Of a DNA stretch of 64,000 bases, positions 27,201 through 35,106 are shown piece by piece. The position numbers and the translations under genes are program-made. Source of the stretch: Prevotellaceae bacterium (lineage in GTDB: Bacteria; Bacteroidota; Bacteroidia; Bacteroidales; Paludibacteraceae); contig JACJXK010000004.1 of NCBI GenBank assembly GCA_020636675.1, positions 62,001-126,000 on the forward strand, written 5' to 3'. The notes below the pieces were generated by a model. The model did no database searches. It was not told the origin of the DNA and worked only from the letters and a program-made list of their open reading frames with translations. How positions within the stretch are numbered: the first letter of the stretch is position 1; each line of letters begins with the position of its first letter.

Positions 27201-27389
27201 GTCAATCCTTGCTATAAGAGTCAATCCCTCTTCTGCGGTAAAAGAATAGCCAGGCTTGAACTTGACGAAATCCCGAGCAACATATTCTTTGCTTTCTGTG
27301 TCGGGTGTATCCAGCGTATATGATTTTTGCCCGTAAGCAGGAGCAAGCAAACCAAATAGAAGACTGCCGATAAATATAAGTTTTTTCAT
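21288..27389 (-). CDS. RHS-repeat polymorphic toxin-like protein with HEYGH C-terminal domain
   Basis: 2033 residues with a signal peptide (MKKLIFIGSLLFGLLAPAYG). Order: SpvB-like region (about 80-330, with GTMNINQTGAVTYQIPIEIP), FG-GAP/VCBS-type repeats (about 400-830, many DxNGDG motifs), TcdB-middle-like region (about 840-1010), long YD-repeat array (about 1060-1650), and the RHS core closing motifs YDPWGRR, FGIINMNGRVYDP and FLSPDPY (about 1690-1750). After the boundary NPLKYTDPDGE the variable C-terminus (about 270 residues) has the zincin motif HEYGH at 1889-1893, with E1930 in YEQDANLRA as a likely third zinc ligand. It is therefore a predicted metallopeptidase-like toxin. It follows a T9SS protein gene by nine bases and is followed by lipoprotein copy A. 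Confidence 0.88.
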   Translation of the reverse strand: MKKLIFIGSLLFGLLAPAYGQKSYTLDTPDTESKEYVARDFVKFKPGYSFTAEEGLTLIARIDNTILSIPSEDTYLKSDGTTTSDPTQGAAVGTIGGTMNINQTGAVTYQIPIEIPTGINNVQPTVQLVYNSQAGNGIAGMGFSLSGTSTITRTGSNFYNDGKTDGIQLTNTDNLILDGQRLVLIAGSNLENGAKYRTQEETYSDVTYKNINGLLCFEVITQTGVTMIYGASADSYIEAQGTSIPLTWALTKAMDPNGNFITYEYGEDNDNGEFWLSKIHYTGNALADVEPMHEIEFVYSSDRSDTQLSYLSKTKTMTTKLLETINVKTNGQTLKEYTLSYDSDGFYTKLSTINLTNSNGEKYSPTILNWNKLNAENPPVYSVESHGLIPIDESDYYNEYTILVDDLNNDGISDFIKTGTATSTGASSIGGEIMDWKLYLSNKTNGSISYNVSQSTPLGYVGVCTLLSLDLNNDGTKDLVEIRSSFGADSNYEIDFLLNNGSGVLDRQNFTGTCFNTSSYSSSSYSDKTIQIECNDFNGDGNIEMLLIHGDKVKMYRINFDTKDLTELSTTTNASFYSSADRNQSITDVNGNGLPEIYIRDEGKIFEYNSISNSFEQLSFSNTPLYLDFLGSGDFVDINGDGKTDLIHYSAFDGSGWHIKFSNGTSFMDMPCPLTRNRTLSSDNESFSDKYFYADYNNDGKTDILEIFSTGITIYYYTGNGFVSKSYASNEIPSSLNRNLYYNKLIPYHDMTGDGKCDLLSLSESGINIHSFSTPETEKQLTSVTDGLGRTTAISYKPLSDMTVYGGGSPETSDQVAQFCMPFSVVAETNFSAGDMTNTTKYSYKGLRCHLKGKGLLGFEEFTEDNVTLNKKKTTKFGYNPDLFNVYPIEEKTFTSIGNNPIGTTTYEPETVRLGLDIHKRYFPYTSKKTITDHLTGQTVIIEASLYEDGNPRLTTTTQGNIVETKAIEYIQKGSWCKNRPSDIITTKTVDGETHTRRISSMYDNNGNQTKETIDLGDENELITEYKNINSFGQACLVERKANGITRSSSYTYSSSGRFMTSKTDELGQTTSYEWDENTGLLSGKTDRLGTVRFSYNGAGELTETKYADGIKEAKVLRWASPNNALGAKYYSFEEKSGSSPTITWFNALGSEVLKETFGLNGQKISVFSEYYPDGNKKRISEPTFASSPESWAATYTFDQYGRPATLTTPMGVTSTSYGTSTTTITSPEGSKTNTYNASGQVVSVETNGKSVNYVYYPSGQIKTTTPEGGVTINMEYDLQGNRTKLIDPDGGTVESKYNGFGELLWTKQKVHSSNKFITTTNSYADNGLLQSMERNGKTTVYTYDDDNRIHTIEIAGEHKQTYTYDEFDRITNLKEEFDGKEYNKGKEYDVFGRVKKETYPSGYYTVNRYDDSGFLVEVSDRYGRQIWKAEAGNARGQVTQEKRGGMTSIHSFNGKGQLEHSYNNVFDWSYTYTDEGNLESRTDNETAQKEEFEYDELNRLTSWDIYQNNSFVPQKSNGLSFDATGNISTKSDLDNLTMSYGENGKPHALTAIDGVPSVFPTENLIITYTDFKKIKDITEGNRFYEITYGVDEQRRKSIYKENGTEKETRHYFGNYEEKTNHTTGITEIIHYINGAIYIVRSDGNNSFYYAYTDNLGSLTSLVNENGTVAERYAYDPWGRRRNPDNWTENDNRTIWIVNRGYTEHEMLDAFGIINMNGRVYDPLTASFLSPDPYIQAPDNWLNYNRYGYCMNNPLKYTDPDGEFLVGFISGFVKGLVKGENPFKTGWQTGVNELKIATGLIATDSNKNFGEQLLEIVSRVTWQAPQTLVGNLYSNVSNWAWQVDKVEYYGGATVLSGNFFGGKGAVTLGSYINGSRSLAANPNNSLFQHEYGHYLQSQDMGWGYLSRVGIPSLMSTASYDDGNHDFQPYEQDANLRAFKYFNKNVKGFYQTEAEYRYNQREEIDKGWNFHQNPMDINHIGWNSRYDYYDYKNSTHSVLINNLSLKSQWYDYLDPLGIIAGTGNGLYYNKHRVK

Positions 27390-27398
27390 CCGGTATGT

Positions 27399-27848
27399 TT
27401 ATTTCTTAATGATTTTCCATTCTGTATTTTCACCGTCAATGCTGATACGCATAATGTAAATGCCCTGTTCGCTTGTGGATATATCCAGCTCGACAACATC
27501 TCTTACAATAGATTGGAATAAGATTGTTTGCCCTTTTATATTCATTAACGCAACGGATGCTTTTTGATCTTCTTGCAAGTTGTCTATCTGGACTTTTAAC
27601 AATCCGTCTGTCGGATTAGGGAAAATATGAATGGGGTTAGACAACGAAAGATCTTGTACTACTTCTTGTGGAGTTTTTTCTGTCGTTTTTTCGGTTGTCG
27701 TTACAGCCGCAGACCTCAGCCCGAATGTCATGCTGATGTATCGTTCAACACGGTTTCCCGCTTCATCATAGAGGAAATGAACTGTCTGTGCTGAAAGAGT
27801 TGAGCACAAAAAAATGATTATTGGGAAAATAACAAGTTTTTTCATCAT
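27399..27848 (-). CDS. Small secreted protein with T9SS sorting domain, RHS operon
   Basis: About 149 residues from the ATG at 27848 (MMKKLVIFPIIIF); another ATG lies one codon later, and a further upstream ATG at 27863 would overlap the previous gene. After the signal peptide there is a short segment TVHFLYDEAGNRVERYISM, a single YD-type repeat, and then a C-terminal T9SS type A domain (from about residue 75, IHIFPNPTDGLLKVQI). Such proteins commonly precede RHS genes in Bacteroidetes. It could help to place or export the RHS protein, which itself has no clear sorting domain. Confidence 0.72.
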   Translation of the reverse strand: MMKKLVIFPIIIFLCSTLSAQTVHFLYDEAGNRVERYISMTFGLRSAAVTTTEKTTEKTPQEVVQDLSLSNPIHIFPNPTDGLLKVQIDNLQEDQKASVALMNIKGQTILFQSIVRDVVELDISTSEQGIYIMRISIDGENTEWKIIKK

Positions 27849-27852
27849 CTGA

Positions 27853-28860
27853 TTATTTAACAATACGTTCTAATTCTTTAATTCGTTGCTCTTGTTGGAT
27901 GATATACAACGTCAGTTCCTCTATCTTTTGTAATAGTTTTATTTGAAATTCGCCCATGCTTACACCATCGCCGTTGGTCATTTTGGCTGCCGATGGAATT
28001 TCAGGCAAATGTTTGTTCGTTTGAATGAAGTCGAACACTTCATTGAGAGGACGCAACGTGTAGTTCTTTTCAAAGACAAAATCTGCTCCTCCGTTTAGGT
28101 CTACAATTATTTCACTAGCATGAATGGTGCCGTTTACATCGAGTTTGTATTGTGGGTTAGTCGTGCCGACCCCAAGATTTCCGGCACTCATCAGTAACGA
28201 ACCGTCATTTTTCAGGATGATCTGTTTGCTCCAGTCAAAATCCGTACTGTTGGGTAATTTAGGTGCAATGAAAACAATAGGAGGGTCATTCGGATTTTGC
28301 ATTTGTGTGTGAAAAATGAATTGTTTGTCTCCGCTTCCGAGAATCAAATCGTCCAAATTCGTAGAGTTGTTATTGCCGCCGCCATTTGCGCCAAACGGAT
28401 TGGAAGAGTAGTACAACGTATTCGTGGATAATTCGTATTTTAGATACAAATCAATGGAAATATCGCCTACATCCCAACCGCAATCAAGACCGTTAAAAGA
28501 AAGTTTGTTGCCTGTTATTGTCGGATTGCTTACAGGAAGAGGGTTTTTCTGTACTCCTGTTACGACAAATTCGCTTGATGCTACATCTTGAGCCAAATCG
28601 ACTGCCGTTCCGTCGTTCTTCACAAATACGATTTGTTTGCAGCGTTCACATTGGTATTGCGCAAAGGTAATGGTGATTTTTTGTTGTGTTCCGTCACCTG
28701 CAAAAGTGGCGGGAGAGAAACGAATGTCGTTGTTTCCGTAGTTGTCGCAATCAAGAGCTCCGGCGGTGATAGTTACTTGTTGTGCATTTACATTACAAGT
28801 GATTATTCCTAATAAAATGGACATAGTTAGTTTCCTTAACATTCTTATTTGATTCTTCAT
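27853..28860 (-). CDS. Secreted tail-fibre-like protein, first gene of RHS operon
   Basis: 335 residues from the ATG at 28860, which gives the signal peptide (KLTMSILLGIITCNVNAQ); the frame is open further upstream only through AT-rich promoter DNA. The C-terminal part has the pattern LGVGTTNPQYKLDVNGTIHA seen in phage tail-fibre and surface proteins, followed by RPLNEVFDFIQTNKHLPEIP and a terminal coiled coil (IKLLQKIEELTLYIIQQEQR). The coiled coil suggests a trimer. The middle is Asn-rich and not recognised. It starts the three-gene operon that ends in the RHS gene. Confidence 0.75.
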   Translation of the reverse strand: MKNQIRMLRKLTMSILLGIITCNVNAQQVTITAGALDCDNYGNNDIRFSPATFAGDGTQQKITITFAQYQCERCKQIVFVKNDGTAVDLAQDVASSEFVVTGVQKNPLPVSNPTITGNKLSFNGLDCGWDVGDISIDLYLKYELSTNTLYYSSNPFGANGGGNNNSTNLDDLILGSGDKQFIFHTQMQNPNDPPIVFIAPKLPNSTDFDWSKQIILKNDGSLLMSAGNLGVGTTNPQYKLDVNGTIHASEIIVDLNGGADFVFEKNYTLRPLNEVFDFIQTNKHLPEIPSAAKMTNGDGVSMGEFQIKLLQKIEELTLYIIQQEQRIKELERIVK

Positions 28861-28895
28861 CTTTTTAGTTTTATGTTTAAAAAAATATAATTTGA

Positions 28896-28904
28896 GCAAA
28901 AGTA
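28896..28904 (-). promoter_or_regulatory. -7 box of the RHS operon
   Basis: The minus strand reads TACTTTTGC, a full match to TAnnTTTGY, 36 bases before the first start codon of the operon, with a TTTG further upstream in AT-rich DNA. No gene is visible in 28905-29340; a CTCTGTGCTCTCTGTGGTTC stretch there (29201-29220) looks like a common intergenic repeat. Confidence 0.5.
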
Positions 28905-29341
28905 AATATTTTTTTACAAAAAAAAATTTAAAATAAAAGTTGAAAAAACATGCCGGATCCGGTTTGTAGAAATTATGTTGTTTGGTTCTATTGTTTAGAT
29001 TGTTTAAGATCAGAATGTTGAAATAAAACCAACTCGAAGGGTTGGATCCGTAAAAAAAGTAAGATTTAAAAAATCCGAATAGCATGAAATGCTGAAAAGA
29101 AAAATAAAAACACGCTTTTCTCCGTATGCTCCGGTGTCTTTCTTGCTTCTTCCAAGATTAAACTTTTTTTTAACACAGAAATCAGCCTCTTAATTTTTTT
29201 CTCTGTGCTCTCTGTGGTTCAAAATAATCTTAGCAAACAACAGTTGATAATCAATGGGATTGACGTTAGGCATTTAGGGTTCTTCTTATATCTTATTTTT
29301 GAGCTTTGTGTTTCCATTTGGACATTAAATTGTAAATTTCT

Positions 29342-29373
29342 AAAAAAACCATGTCAGACTTTGGCTGGCATGG
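29342..29373 (-). terminator. Terminator after the PL11 lyase gene
   Basis: On the minus strand CCATGCCAG (29365-29373) pairs with CTGACATGG (29349-29357), one mismatch, followed by seven T. It lies 38 bases beyond the PL11 stop codon. Confidence 0.65.
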
Positions 29374-29410
29374 CTTTGAAAACGAAGTTGTTTTTCTGTT
29401 TAAATGGGAA

Positions 29411-32400
29411 TTATCTTATGATGATCTTCTTGCGAAGCGTCTTTTCTCCGTCTTTTATCTCCAGAAGATAATCGCCGGAGGTGATGGAACCTCTGTTTAT
29501 GACATATCTGTTGCGGCCTTGTTGTGTCATCTCTGTTCTGAATAATATTAGTTTGCCGTTTGTGTCGAATATCCTTATTTCGATGACTCCCTCTTTCGTT
29601 GCCTCTGTCTCCATGTTGATGAAATCTCTTATCGGGTTCGGATAGACGGCCATTTCTGAGATGGCTGCTTGGTCGTTGTAGGAGGTCTCGTCACTGTTCA
29701 TGCCTAGCAGATAATAGCAGGCATTGAGCACGACGGAGACGCCGTCGGCGGTTATGTTGGCAAGTGAACTGCTGTTCAATCCAATCTGGATGAATGGTTC
29801 TTCTAGCTTAGTGCCGGAAATGACGGTTCCGGCAGGTGCCTCGAAGATGCAGACCTGTTCGGCGTCTTTAATCGTAGCGATGGAAGTTATGTTTCCTGTC
29901 ACAGATGCGAAACTCTCCGGGTTCATATAGGTGTATCCTTTGTTGGTGACGGAGGATAGCATCTGTATCTCGTTGCCGTTGTTAAATTCGATATCTTTGA
30001 ACATGGGGTGTGTCAGCATATCTGCCGATATGGTCAGTGTGTTGGCTTGTGTGTTGTCTCCGAATCCGTTGGTTGCCCAGTTCCAAGTGGCCTCGTTGTT
30101 CTTGTAGACGTGTACCTTCATGTTGAGCATGGGTTTGTCGATGCCTTTTAATTCGGCCATAATTGGGCTGGTAGATCCGGCTACCTCGCAGACTACTATG
30201 AGGTCGAAAAATGATAGGTCCACATTGCTTTGTTGTGCATCAATCTCGACTACGTACAAGTCCTGACAATTCTTTAGGGCTGGTAGTATCTTCGTGTCGT
30301 TGGCATAGTTGGATGCGGTTGCGTCGGTTATATATGCCACCTTCTTGATGCCGGATGGAATGACGGTGACGTTTATCTCGTAAGTGATGGTCTCGCCTTT
30401 GCCTATGGATGTCACCTTGGTGGTGAACGACTGGTTGGGGGTGCCGCTGATGGTGGTACTGTTCGCCTCCTGCTTCGATAGGATGCCGGCAGGCAGCTCG
30501 TCTATCTCTATTCCGGTGGTGCCATTTCCCCAACTGAACGTTATGGCTTCGATGGTATTGCCTTCAAATATAGTTTGTGTGAGCTCTCCTTCATATTCTA
30601 GTTTGGATGTATTTGCCGGGTCTGTCACTTGGATGGTTCCAGACTTTGAGGCCTCCGTTTCCGAACCGCTGATGGTGGTCACCGTAAATGAGAAGGTGCC
30701 GATGGAGGTCGGTGTGCCGCTGAAATAGACTTTCTGTGCGGCGTTGTCTATAGTCACGTTGATTCCCGTAGGCGGAAGTGGCGTCCATTCTACCTTGACG
30801 GATGCCGCATTGGTCCATGCGTAGTTGAAGTCGACGATTGCTGTTTTGTTCTCTATCGATTGGGAAGAGCTTCCCGCTCCTTGCTTTGTCAAGGTAGGCT
30901 CTCCGGCGATGGCCGTTCCGTTCTTAATGACGTAGATGTCTGGCTGTGCTACGTTGTCTACCCCGTCTCCTATGTATATTCCGAGATGAGGAGGTTGGTT
31001 ATAGGCGGAGTTTTGCCATGCTACACCCATCCTATAGACGGCGTCGTGCATGGGTGTGAACAGTCTATGTTGGGTAGGGATGGTTGTCGTGTATAGGTTG
31101 ATTTTGCTGGGATCGTTGCCGTTGTAGAGGATAATCTCCTCTCTCCAGTCGCCTAACAGGTCGGCTTGTAGGCAAGGTGTGGCCTTCGTGCTGTTGCAGG
31201 AGGTGCCATAGCCTTCGCTTTCGTTGTAAAGAGTGTATAGTCGGGAGACTCCGTTCCCGTTCCATTTGTCTAGCTTGGTTCCGTCCAGCAGTTCGTCCTG
31301 GAGGTCGCCATCCCAGTAGATGCGGAAGTTGACGGAAGGGCGGCTGGTGGAGATGACCTTTCCGGTGCAGTCGTATACGTTGTTGCTTCCGGTGCTCCAA
31401 CATTCAAATCCGGGATGTGCGGCATCTATGTCGGCTGCAAGTCCGCGGCCCACGTCGGTGCCGGTCTTTTCTCCGAAGATCACCTTCCCCGTACGGAGGT
31501 TTCGCAATTCAAATCCGTAGGCACTGCCGGTCTCTTCGTGTACGAACCAGCCTTCCAAATCTGCTGTTCCAGGCACCATCTGCGAGACGTGCATGGCGTC
31601 TCCATGCCCAAATCCGGTCCGGTAATAGAGACTGCCGTTGTGGTCTATACATGCCGATCCATAGATTATTTCATCAAATCCGTCGTTGTCGACATCGGCA
31701 ACCGACAGGTTGTGGAACCCTTCGCCGTATGCGCCAACGTCGGATGTGCCGGAGTGGTATTCCCATCGTTGGGTGAGTCTGCCGTCTTTGAAGTCGTAAG
31801 CCACCAAGTTGGATTGAGTGTAATAGCCCCGGCACATGACCAGGCTTGGATGAACTCCGTCCAAGTAGGCTGTACAGGCAAGGAATCGGTCCACCCGGTT
31901 TCCGTAGGTGTCGCCCCAGTTGGCTTTTGTGATGCTGCCTCTTAGAGGATTGTAGGCTACGGTACTTAGTTCTTCTCCTGTCTCGCCGCTGAATATGGTC
32001 AGATATTCCGGCCCGTTCAATATGTATCCGCTGCTGTTGCGGTAGTCTTTGTATGGGTCGTCGGATCCCATGAGTACGTATTTCCCTTTTCCGTCTTTGG
32101 TTCCTGGTGCCGTTTTGCAGGCAACTTCCGCCTTGCCGTCGCCATCATAGTCATAGACTTGGAATTGAGTGTAGTGGGCTCCTGCCCGGATGTTTACGCC
32201 GAGGTCTATTCTCCAAAGGAACGTGCCGTCCAGCTTGTATCCGTCAAGATATACGTTGCCGGTGTATCCGCTTTTGGAGTTGTCTTGCGAGTTGGAGGGG
32301 TCCCATTTTACAATCAGTTCGTATTCGCCGTCACCATCCACGTCGCCTGCGCTGATGTCGTTCGGGGTGTAGGTGTAGCTTCCGGAGGCGTTGCTTCCGC

Positions 32401-32782
32401 CGGATGGCCGTTTTAATTGTATGGATCTGTATTGTCTGTCCCAAACTGTGGTGGGTTCTGAACTCTCCGTTTCCACATTGTTTGTTACACTTTTGATGAT
32501 GTATGTAGAGGAGGCGGTGCCTCCTTTGTCCGTGTAGTTAGTGCTTTCGGTGATGGGCTCTTTGTTGAGCAGAGTTCCGTCCCGATAGATGTTGAATGCG
32601 GTTGTCGTGTTGTCTGTGCCTAGAAATCTCCAACTCAAGTAGACCCCGTCTGTTGTTTTGACAGCGACGACGCCCCTGTTTAGATACTCCATCTGCCGTG
32701 TTGCTGCATGAACTGCGTTGCTACAAAGAAGCAGGATGAGAATTATCCATGTTTTTTGGAAATGAGTAATCTTTTGTGTCAT
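29411..32782 (-). CDS. Rhamnogalacturonan lyase, polysaccharide lyase family 11, T9SS-exported
   Basis: 1123 residues with signal peptide (to about residue 26). The first 600 residues match family PL11 (YesW/YesX type), which cut the rhamnogalacturonan I backbone of pectin by beta-elimination: RQMEYLNRGVVAVKT at the start, WDRQYRSIQL, and calcium-binding loops DVDGDGEYE, DYDGDGKAE and DVDNDGFDE of the eight-blade propeller. Two Ig-like modules follow (from GEPTLTKQGAGSSSQSIE), then a Bacteroidetes-specific stretch, then a T9SS domain (MAVYPNPIRDFIN to the end). It lies 138 bases after the PL1 gene, same strand, so the two may be co-expressed. No SusC/SusD pair is present. Confidence 0.9.
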   Translation of the reverse strand: MTQKITHFQKTWIILILLLCSNAVHAATRQMEYLNRGVVAVKTTDGVYLSWRFLGTDNTTTAFNIYRDGTLLNKEPITESTNYTDKGGTASSTYIIKSVTNNVETESSEPTTVWDRQYRSIQLKRPSGGSNASGSYTYTPNDISAGDVDGDGEYELIVKWDPSNSQDNSKSGYTGNVYLDGYKLDGTFLWRIDLGVNIRAGAHYTQFQVYDYDGDGKAEVACKTAPGTKDGKGKYVLMGSDDPYKDYRNSSGYILNGPEYLTIFSGETGEELSTVAYNPLRGSITKANWGDTYGNRVDRFLACTAYLDGVHPSLVMCRGYYTQSNLVAYDFKDGRLTQRWEYHSGTSDVGAYGEGFHNLSVADVDNDGFDEIIYGSACIDHNGSLYYRTGFGHGDAMHVSQMVPGTADLEGWFVHEETGSAYGFELRNLRTGKVIFGEKTGTDVGRGLAADIDAAHPGFECWSTGSNNVYDCTGKVISTSRPSVNFRIYWDGDLQDELLDGTKLDKWNGNGVSRLYTLYNESEGYGTSCNSTKATPCLQADLLGDWREEIILYNGNDPSKINLYTTTIPTQHRLFTPMHDAVYRMGVAWQNSAYNQPPHLGIYIGDGVDNVAQPDIYVIKNGTAIAGEPTLTKQGAGSSSQSIENKTAIVDFNYAWTNAASVKVEWTPLPPTGINVTIDNAAQKVYFSGTPTSIGTFSFTVTTISGSETEASKSGTIQVTDPANTSKLEYEGELTQTIFEGNTIEAITFSWGNGTTGIEIDELPAGILSKQEANSTTISGTPNQSFTTKVTSIGKGETITYEINVTVIPSGIKKVAYITDATASNYANDTKILPALKNCQDLYVVEIDAQQSNVDLSFFDLIVVCEVAGSTSPIMAELKGIDKPMLNMKVHVYKNNEATWNWATNGFGDNTQANTLTISADMLTHPMFKDIEFNNGNEIQMLSSVTNKGYTYMNPESFASVTGNITSIATIKDAEQVCIFEAPAGTVISGTKLEEPFIQIGLNSSSLANITADGVSVVLNACYYLLGMNSDETSYNDQAAISEMAVYPNPIRDFINMETEATKEGVIEIRIFDTNGKLILFRTEMTQQGRNRYVINRGSITSGDYLLEIKDGEKTLRKKIIIR

Positions 32783-32920
32783 GGTATGTAAGTTCTAAAT
32801 ATAAATGATTCGCCTGGAAAAAACGGAGATAGAGTCTGCATTGGCAGAAAATCTGCAAGATGCGAAATCAGGATGACTCTCTCTTTGGAGAAAATCATTC
32901 TGATTTCGTGCCTTTCCAAG

Positions 32921-34849
32921 TTATTTTATGATTATCATCTTCTCCGAATATCTATCGTTGCCTATGGTGTAGTCCAATAGATAGATGCCAGGAGCAAAAT
33001 TTTCGGTGTCGATGTCCATCGTTTCCATTCCGGTTACCTCTTTCTCTATATATAGAAGCTGTTTCCCGTAAGGATTGCATAAGTGTATACGTATGGTTCC
33101 GTTTGCGCGTATGGACAGGGATGCTTTTCCTTTGACGGGTTGTGATGTCAGTTGGATGTAGCTTTGTTCCGTTTTGTCTTCTTCGTATCCTGTTGTCTGT
33201 TCCGTGACTGTGATTGTCCCGCTTTTTGACAATTCAGAGGCTCCGCCGATGGTCTTTACCGTAAAATTGAAGACTCCGCTTTCTGTCGGGATTCCGCTGA
33301 TGTCCATTCTGTCTGTGCCGTTGGCAGAGATATTAAGCCCCGCTGGCAGTCCGGAAAATTCGATGGTTGTGGCATTTGTCCATGAGTAACCGAAACTAGT
33401 GATAGGTTCGCCCTTGGAGATTGTCTGCGAGGACGAGCCGCTGCCTCTTTTTGTCAGAGTAGGTTCTCCTGTGAGGATGGAAGACTCGGTGACGGTGATA
33501 GTTCCGCTGACGGATGCGTTGGTTTCTGCTCCCGTAGTGCTGACGGTGTATGTGAATGTTCCTGCTTCTTTAGGAGAGCCACTGATGGTGATGGTCTTGG
33601 TGTCCGGATTGATGGAGGCATAGACGCCGTTCGGCAATCCTTCGACGGTAGCTCCGGTGGCGTTGGTCCACGAATAGCCGAATTCGGCGATCGGAGTGTT
33701 GATGGTTATCTTCTGGGAAGCGGCTCCTGTTCCTGCCTTTGTCAGTGATGCCGTGTTGTTTGGAGTGACGTTTCCACCCGCTATCACACCTTGGCACTCG
33801 ACCACCGTCAGGGTTGCTCCGGCACCGTTGTTGGTGTTACTCACCACACCTTCCACCAGAGATGCGTCGATGGCAGCTAGTGTGTAGTAGGAAGATGGCG
33901 TGAACGCCGATCCCGTACCGGTTGTATTGCCCGAACAATTTTTGAAGTAGCAGTTGTTGAAGGTCAAGTATCCCTTTTCGCTGGAGCTGGAGTAGTCTTT
34001 GTATGGGTTGTTCACGCCGATGAAAGCACTCTTTTCCACGTAGATGCTGGAGTTATTTCCCGCACCACAGCAATAGTTGGCCACAGAGCTGTTGTACAAG
34101 CAGTTGATAATGTGTACTTTGCCAAACCGCACGCGGGGCATACGTTCGCGGCATCCTTCGCCCCACCAACAGAATTGGAATGTGGTGTTTAGTTTTCCGG
34201 CATCCTTGGCCGCATTGTTGTCCGATGATCCCCATAAGTTGGTGTATCTATGGTCGGCTGCTCCTCCGGATCCGCCAGCCGTAGGCTCCTTCAGATATCT
34301 GAATCGGCACCAAGTAACTGCAATGTTATTAGATCCGTTTTTGCAGTCGAAATTGCCGTCCACTCCGTCTTGGAAGTCGCAGTGGTCTACCCAAATGTTG
34401 GTGGCTGCATCTATACATAGGTTGTCGTTTCCGTCACAGTCGTAAGCTCCGGCACTTTTGAAGGTGACGTTGCGCATGATGACGTTGTTGGATCCGGTAG
34501 AGAAGTATAAGATGCCGGATGTGGAGGTCGTTTGTCCCTCATTATAGAGGTAGGAGCCTGGTAATCCTAAAATTGTCTTGTTTTTGACCACTGCTTTTAT
34601 CATGGAGCTCACTTGGATGGCACCTTTTATATAGATGACATAGTCGCCGTCTTTGCCCAAGTAGCTCTTTAGGTCGGTGGCGTTGTTCACCGTGACGCAG
34701 GTACCGTTACCTCCTCCTCCCGTAGGAGTGGAGGATACGGTTGCCCATCCAATTGGTTTGTTTTGGTCGTAAGAGGACATTTCTGCATACCCCCTTGTAT
34801 GCAGAAATAGTCCTAATAAAATAATAAAAAGTGAAGTTTGTGATTTCAT
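32921..34849 (-). CDS. Pectate lyase, polysaccharide lyase family 1, T9SS-exported
   Basis: 642 residues from the ATG at 34849, which follows an AAAGGA ribosome site; an upstream in-frame ATG at 34873 would overlap it. After the signal peptide (to about 22) comes a PL1 parallel beta-helix: NNVIMRNVTF (121-130), Ca-binding aspartates in WVDHCDFQDGVDGNFD (153-168), and the catalytic arginine motif RMPRVR (236-241). It should cleave polygalacturonate by beta-elimination. Two Ig-like modules of about 85 residues follow, closely related to those of the PL11 neighbour, and a C-terminal T9SS-like domain ending IGNDRYSEKMIIIK. It is probably the first gene of a two-gene pectin unit. Confidence 0.9.
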   Translation of the reverse strand: MKSQTSLFIILLGLFLHTRGYAEMSSYDQNKPIGWATVSSTPTGGGGNGTCVTVNNATDLKSYLGKDGDYVIYIKGAIQVSSMIKAVVKNKTILGLPGSYLYNEGQTTSTSGILYFSTGSNNVIMRNVTFKSAGAYDCDGNDNLCIDAATNIWVDHCDFQDGVDGNFDCKNGSNNIAVTWCRFRYLKEPTAGGSGGAADHRYTNLWGSSDNNAAKDAGKLNTTFQFCWWGEGCRERMPRVRFGKVHIINCLYNSSVANYCCGAGNNSSIYVEKSAFIGVNNPYKDYSSSSEKGYLTFNNCYFKNCSGNTTGTGSAFTPSSYYTLAAIDASLVEGVVSNTNNGAGATLTVVECQGVIAGGNVTPNNTASLTKAGTGAASQKITINTPIAEFGYSWTNATGATVEGLPNGVYASINPDTKTITISGSPKEAGTFTYTVSTTGAETNASVSGTITVTESSILTGEPTLTKRGSGSSSQTISKGEPITSFGYSWTNATTIEFSGLPAGLNISANGTDRMDISGIPTESGVFNFTVKTIGGASELSKSGTITVTEQTTGYEEDKTEQSYIQLTSQPVKGKASLSIRANGTIRIHLCNPYGKQLLYIEKEVTGMETMDIDTENFAPGIYLLDYTIGNDRYSEKMIIIK

Positions 34850-35032
34850 GTTGTCCTTTTTTTCCCTTTGCAATATCGGAATATTTAATTAATTACAGTT
34901 GTACTTTTATGTCAAAAAAGTGAATTATTTTTTCAATTTTCGAGATATGGCTGATGCTTGTTTTTTGTAAATGATTGGTTGTTAATATAATGCAAGAATT
35001 ATGCCCATGCAAGATGTTTTTCTGTTAAGTTA

Positions 35033-35078
35033 AGAAAAAAAACGAAGAGGCTGTCTCTTGCGAGGCTGCCTCTTCGTT
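35033..35078 (-). terminator. Strong intrinsic terminator after the RNA methyltransferase gene
   Basis: On the minus strand an 11-bp perfect stem, AACGAAGAGGC (35068-35078 side) and GCCTCTTCGTT (35041-35051 side), is followed by eight T (35033-35040). It lies 28 bases beyond the stop codon. Confidence 0.85.
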
Positions 35079-35106
35079 ATATTATAAGGATTAGAAAACC
35101 GATTTT

